From an uncultured Eubacteriales bacterium (GTDB taxonomy: Bacteria > Bacillota > Clostridia > Oscillospirales > Acutalibacteraceae): 5,009 bases of DNA. The DNA lies in the NCBI GenBank assembly GCA_900313125.1, contig OMPZ01000031.1, forward strand, positions 1-5,009, given 5' to 3'. The notes under the pieces were generated by a model. The model was not told the origin of the DNA, did not search any database, and saw only the letters and a program-made list of their open reading frames with translations. The translations under genes were made by a program, and so were the position numbers. Shown here one piece after another: positions 3,981-5,009 of this stretch; position 1 is the stretch's first letter, and each line of letters starts with the position of its first letter.

Positions 3981-4871
3981 ATGTCAAAGAACACTATTTT
4001 TACGGGCGCAGCTACCGCCCTCATTACACCGCTGAACGAGAACGGCATTGATTACGAGAACTTCGGAAAGGTGATCGACTGGCAGATCGAACAGGGCATT
4101 GACGCGCTTGTTATCTGCGGTACGACCGGCGAGGCGTCAACTCTTTCCGACGCCGAGCACAGAGAAGCTATCCGTTTCGCTGTGGAGCGCATTGCAGGCC
4201 GCGTACCGATGATCGCAGGTACCGGTGGGAACGATACGTCCTACGCTATCGAACTGACAAAGTATGCCTGCTCGGTCGGCGCGGACGCTTGTCTCGTTGT
4301 AACGCCTTACTACAACAAGGCTACTCAGAACGGTCTTGTGAAGATGTTCACAGCTATAGCCGATGCTTCCACAAAGCCGCTCGTTCTCTACAATATCCCC
4401 GGCAGAACAGGCGTCAACATCAGCGTCGAGACGTTCAAGAAGCTCATGACTCACCCGAACATCGCAGCCGTTAAGGAAGCAAGCGGAAACCTTTCACAGT
4501 GCATTTCCGAAATATACGAGTGCGGCGAGTACCTCGATTTCTACAGCGGCAACGACGACCAGACTCTGCCGATACTTTCTATCGGCGGCAAGGGCGTTAT
4601 TTCCGTTCTGTCAAACGTTCTTCCGAAGGAAACGAGCGAGATGGTCCACAAGTTCCTCGACGGTGATCTCGAAGGGGCTATGGCAATGCAGCTTGAGTAT
4701 CTGCCGCTTATAAACGCGCTCTTCTCCGAGGTCAACCCGATCCCCGCAAAGGCTGCTATGGCTAAGCTCGGATTCGGCGAGAATTACCTCAGAATGCCGC
4801 TCACTCCGATGGAGGACGCTCACGCAGAGGTGCTTTACGAAGAGATGAGAAAGGTCGGACTCAGAGTCTGA
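3981..4871 (+). CDS. dapA: 4-hydroxy-tetrahydrodipicolinate synthase (DapA)
   Basis: A 296-aa cytosolic TIM-barrel enzyme of the class I aldolase/NAL family, close to E. coli DapA (292 aa). It condenses pyruvate with aspartate semialdehyde, the first committed step towards diaminopimelate and lysine. All key residues are present with a constant +4 offset to E. coli: Thr48 of the GTTGE motif, Tyr111, Tyr137 (in YNIPGRTG, 137-144), Arg142, and the Schiff-base lysine Lys165 (in VKEASGN). The barrel end PNPIP-type motif appears as VNPIPAK (251-257). At the E. coli lysine-inhibition site several residues differ: Ser48 is Ala52, His53 is Asp57 and Glu84 is Tyr88, while His56 and Asn80 are kept (His60, Asn84). 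This suggests weak or no feedback inhibition. Control is by the upstream lysine riboswitch. No clear T-run terminator follows, so a downstream partner such as dapB could be co-transcribed beyond the window. Confidence 0.98.
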   Translation: MSKNTIFTGAATALITPLNENGIDYENFGKVIDWQIEQGIDALVICGTTGEASTLSDAEHREAIRFAVERIAGRVPMIAGTGGNDTSYAIELTKYACSVGADACLVVTPYYNKATQNGLVKMFTAIADASTKPLVLYNIPGRTGVNISVETFKKLMTHPNIAAVKEASGNLSQCISEIYECGEYLDFYSGNDDQTLPILSIGGKGVISVLSNVLPKETSEMVHKFLDGDLEGAMAMQLEYLPLINALFSEVNPIPAKAAMAKLGFGENYLRMPLTPMEDAHAEVLYEEMRKVGLRV

Positions 4872-4901
4872 ATTTAATTTTTACTCAGGCAATTAAATAA
4901 T

Positions 4902-5009
4902 CGCAAGCCGTTAATCTGTTTCTTTAACAGAGATACCTTGCGGGGGCTTTCCGGTCGCAGTCTCCGCTGCCGCGTCGGTCGGTGCTGTTGCTTACGGCAA
5001 CATCTGCCC
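4902..5009. other. Structured, gene-free sequence downstream of dapA, cut by window edge
   Basis: CGCAAG (4902-4907) pairs with CTTGCG (4937-4942), enclosing a second hairpin TCTGTT/AACAGA (4915-4920 with 4926-4931). A GC-rich stretch follows and then TGTTGC (4986-4991) with GCAACA (4997-5002). None of these has a T-run on the plus strand. No frame with a start and ribosome binding site is visible on either strand. It may be the first part of a dispersed intergenic repeat or the leader or tail of a gene beyond the edge; the sequence alone does not decide. Confidence 0.4.

Overview
The window reads as a core chromosomal stretch from a low-to-mid GC Gram-positive anaerobe, most likely a Clostridia member of the Ruminococcus/Oscillospiraceae type. 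This is inferred from the combination of a ThiT-type vitamin transporter under a TPP riboswitch, dapA under a lysine riboswitch (L-box), a stand-alone DUF2325 protein, strong AGGAGG/AAAGGA ribosome binding sites, consensus sigma-A promoters and heavy use of AGA and GAG codons. No search could be run, so genus level is a guess.

Layout, left to right. Positions 1-762 hold the 3' part of pnp (polynucleotide phosphorylase; end of the second RNase PH domain, then KH and S1), closed by a hairpin terminator. Positions about 845-1003 hold a roughly 150-bp, non-coding, multi-hairpin element bounded by 12-bp perfect inverted repeats; it lies between the convergent ends of pnp and yebC and looks like a small dispersed repeat (MITE-like). 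yebC (YebC/TACO1 family) runs leftward from 1839 to 1093, with its own terminator and a recognisable promoter. Divergent from it is a 98-aa DUF2325 protein (2148-2444) with a consensus promoter and a leader of about 118 nt. Next, a 200-bp GC-rich block of short repeats and palindromes leads to a perfect sigma-A promoter, a 5' stem-loop, a TPP riboswitch with intrinsic terminator, and thiT (2890-3483), again closed by a terminator. Finally a second consensus promoter drives a full lysine riboswitch with terminator, followed by dapA (3981-4871). The last 138 bases hold structured but gene-free sequence cut by the window edge.

Functionally this is a set of independent transcription units: RNA turnover (pnp), translation or gene regulation (yebC), an uncharacterised small protein, thiamine uptake controlled by TPP, and the first committed step of lysine/diaminopimelate synthesis controlled by lysine. 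Two neighbouring units, thiT and dapA, are each governed by a metabolite-sensing RNA with a transcription terminator. I see no defence island, integrase, CRISPR array or other novel protein system. The most interesting signals are at the RNA level: the duplicated arms that suggest a direct antiterminator in the TPP leader, an exact 12-bp tandem duplication in the P5/P1 region of the lysine riboswitch, and the uncharacterised repeat elements between genes.
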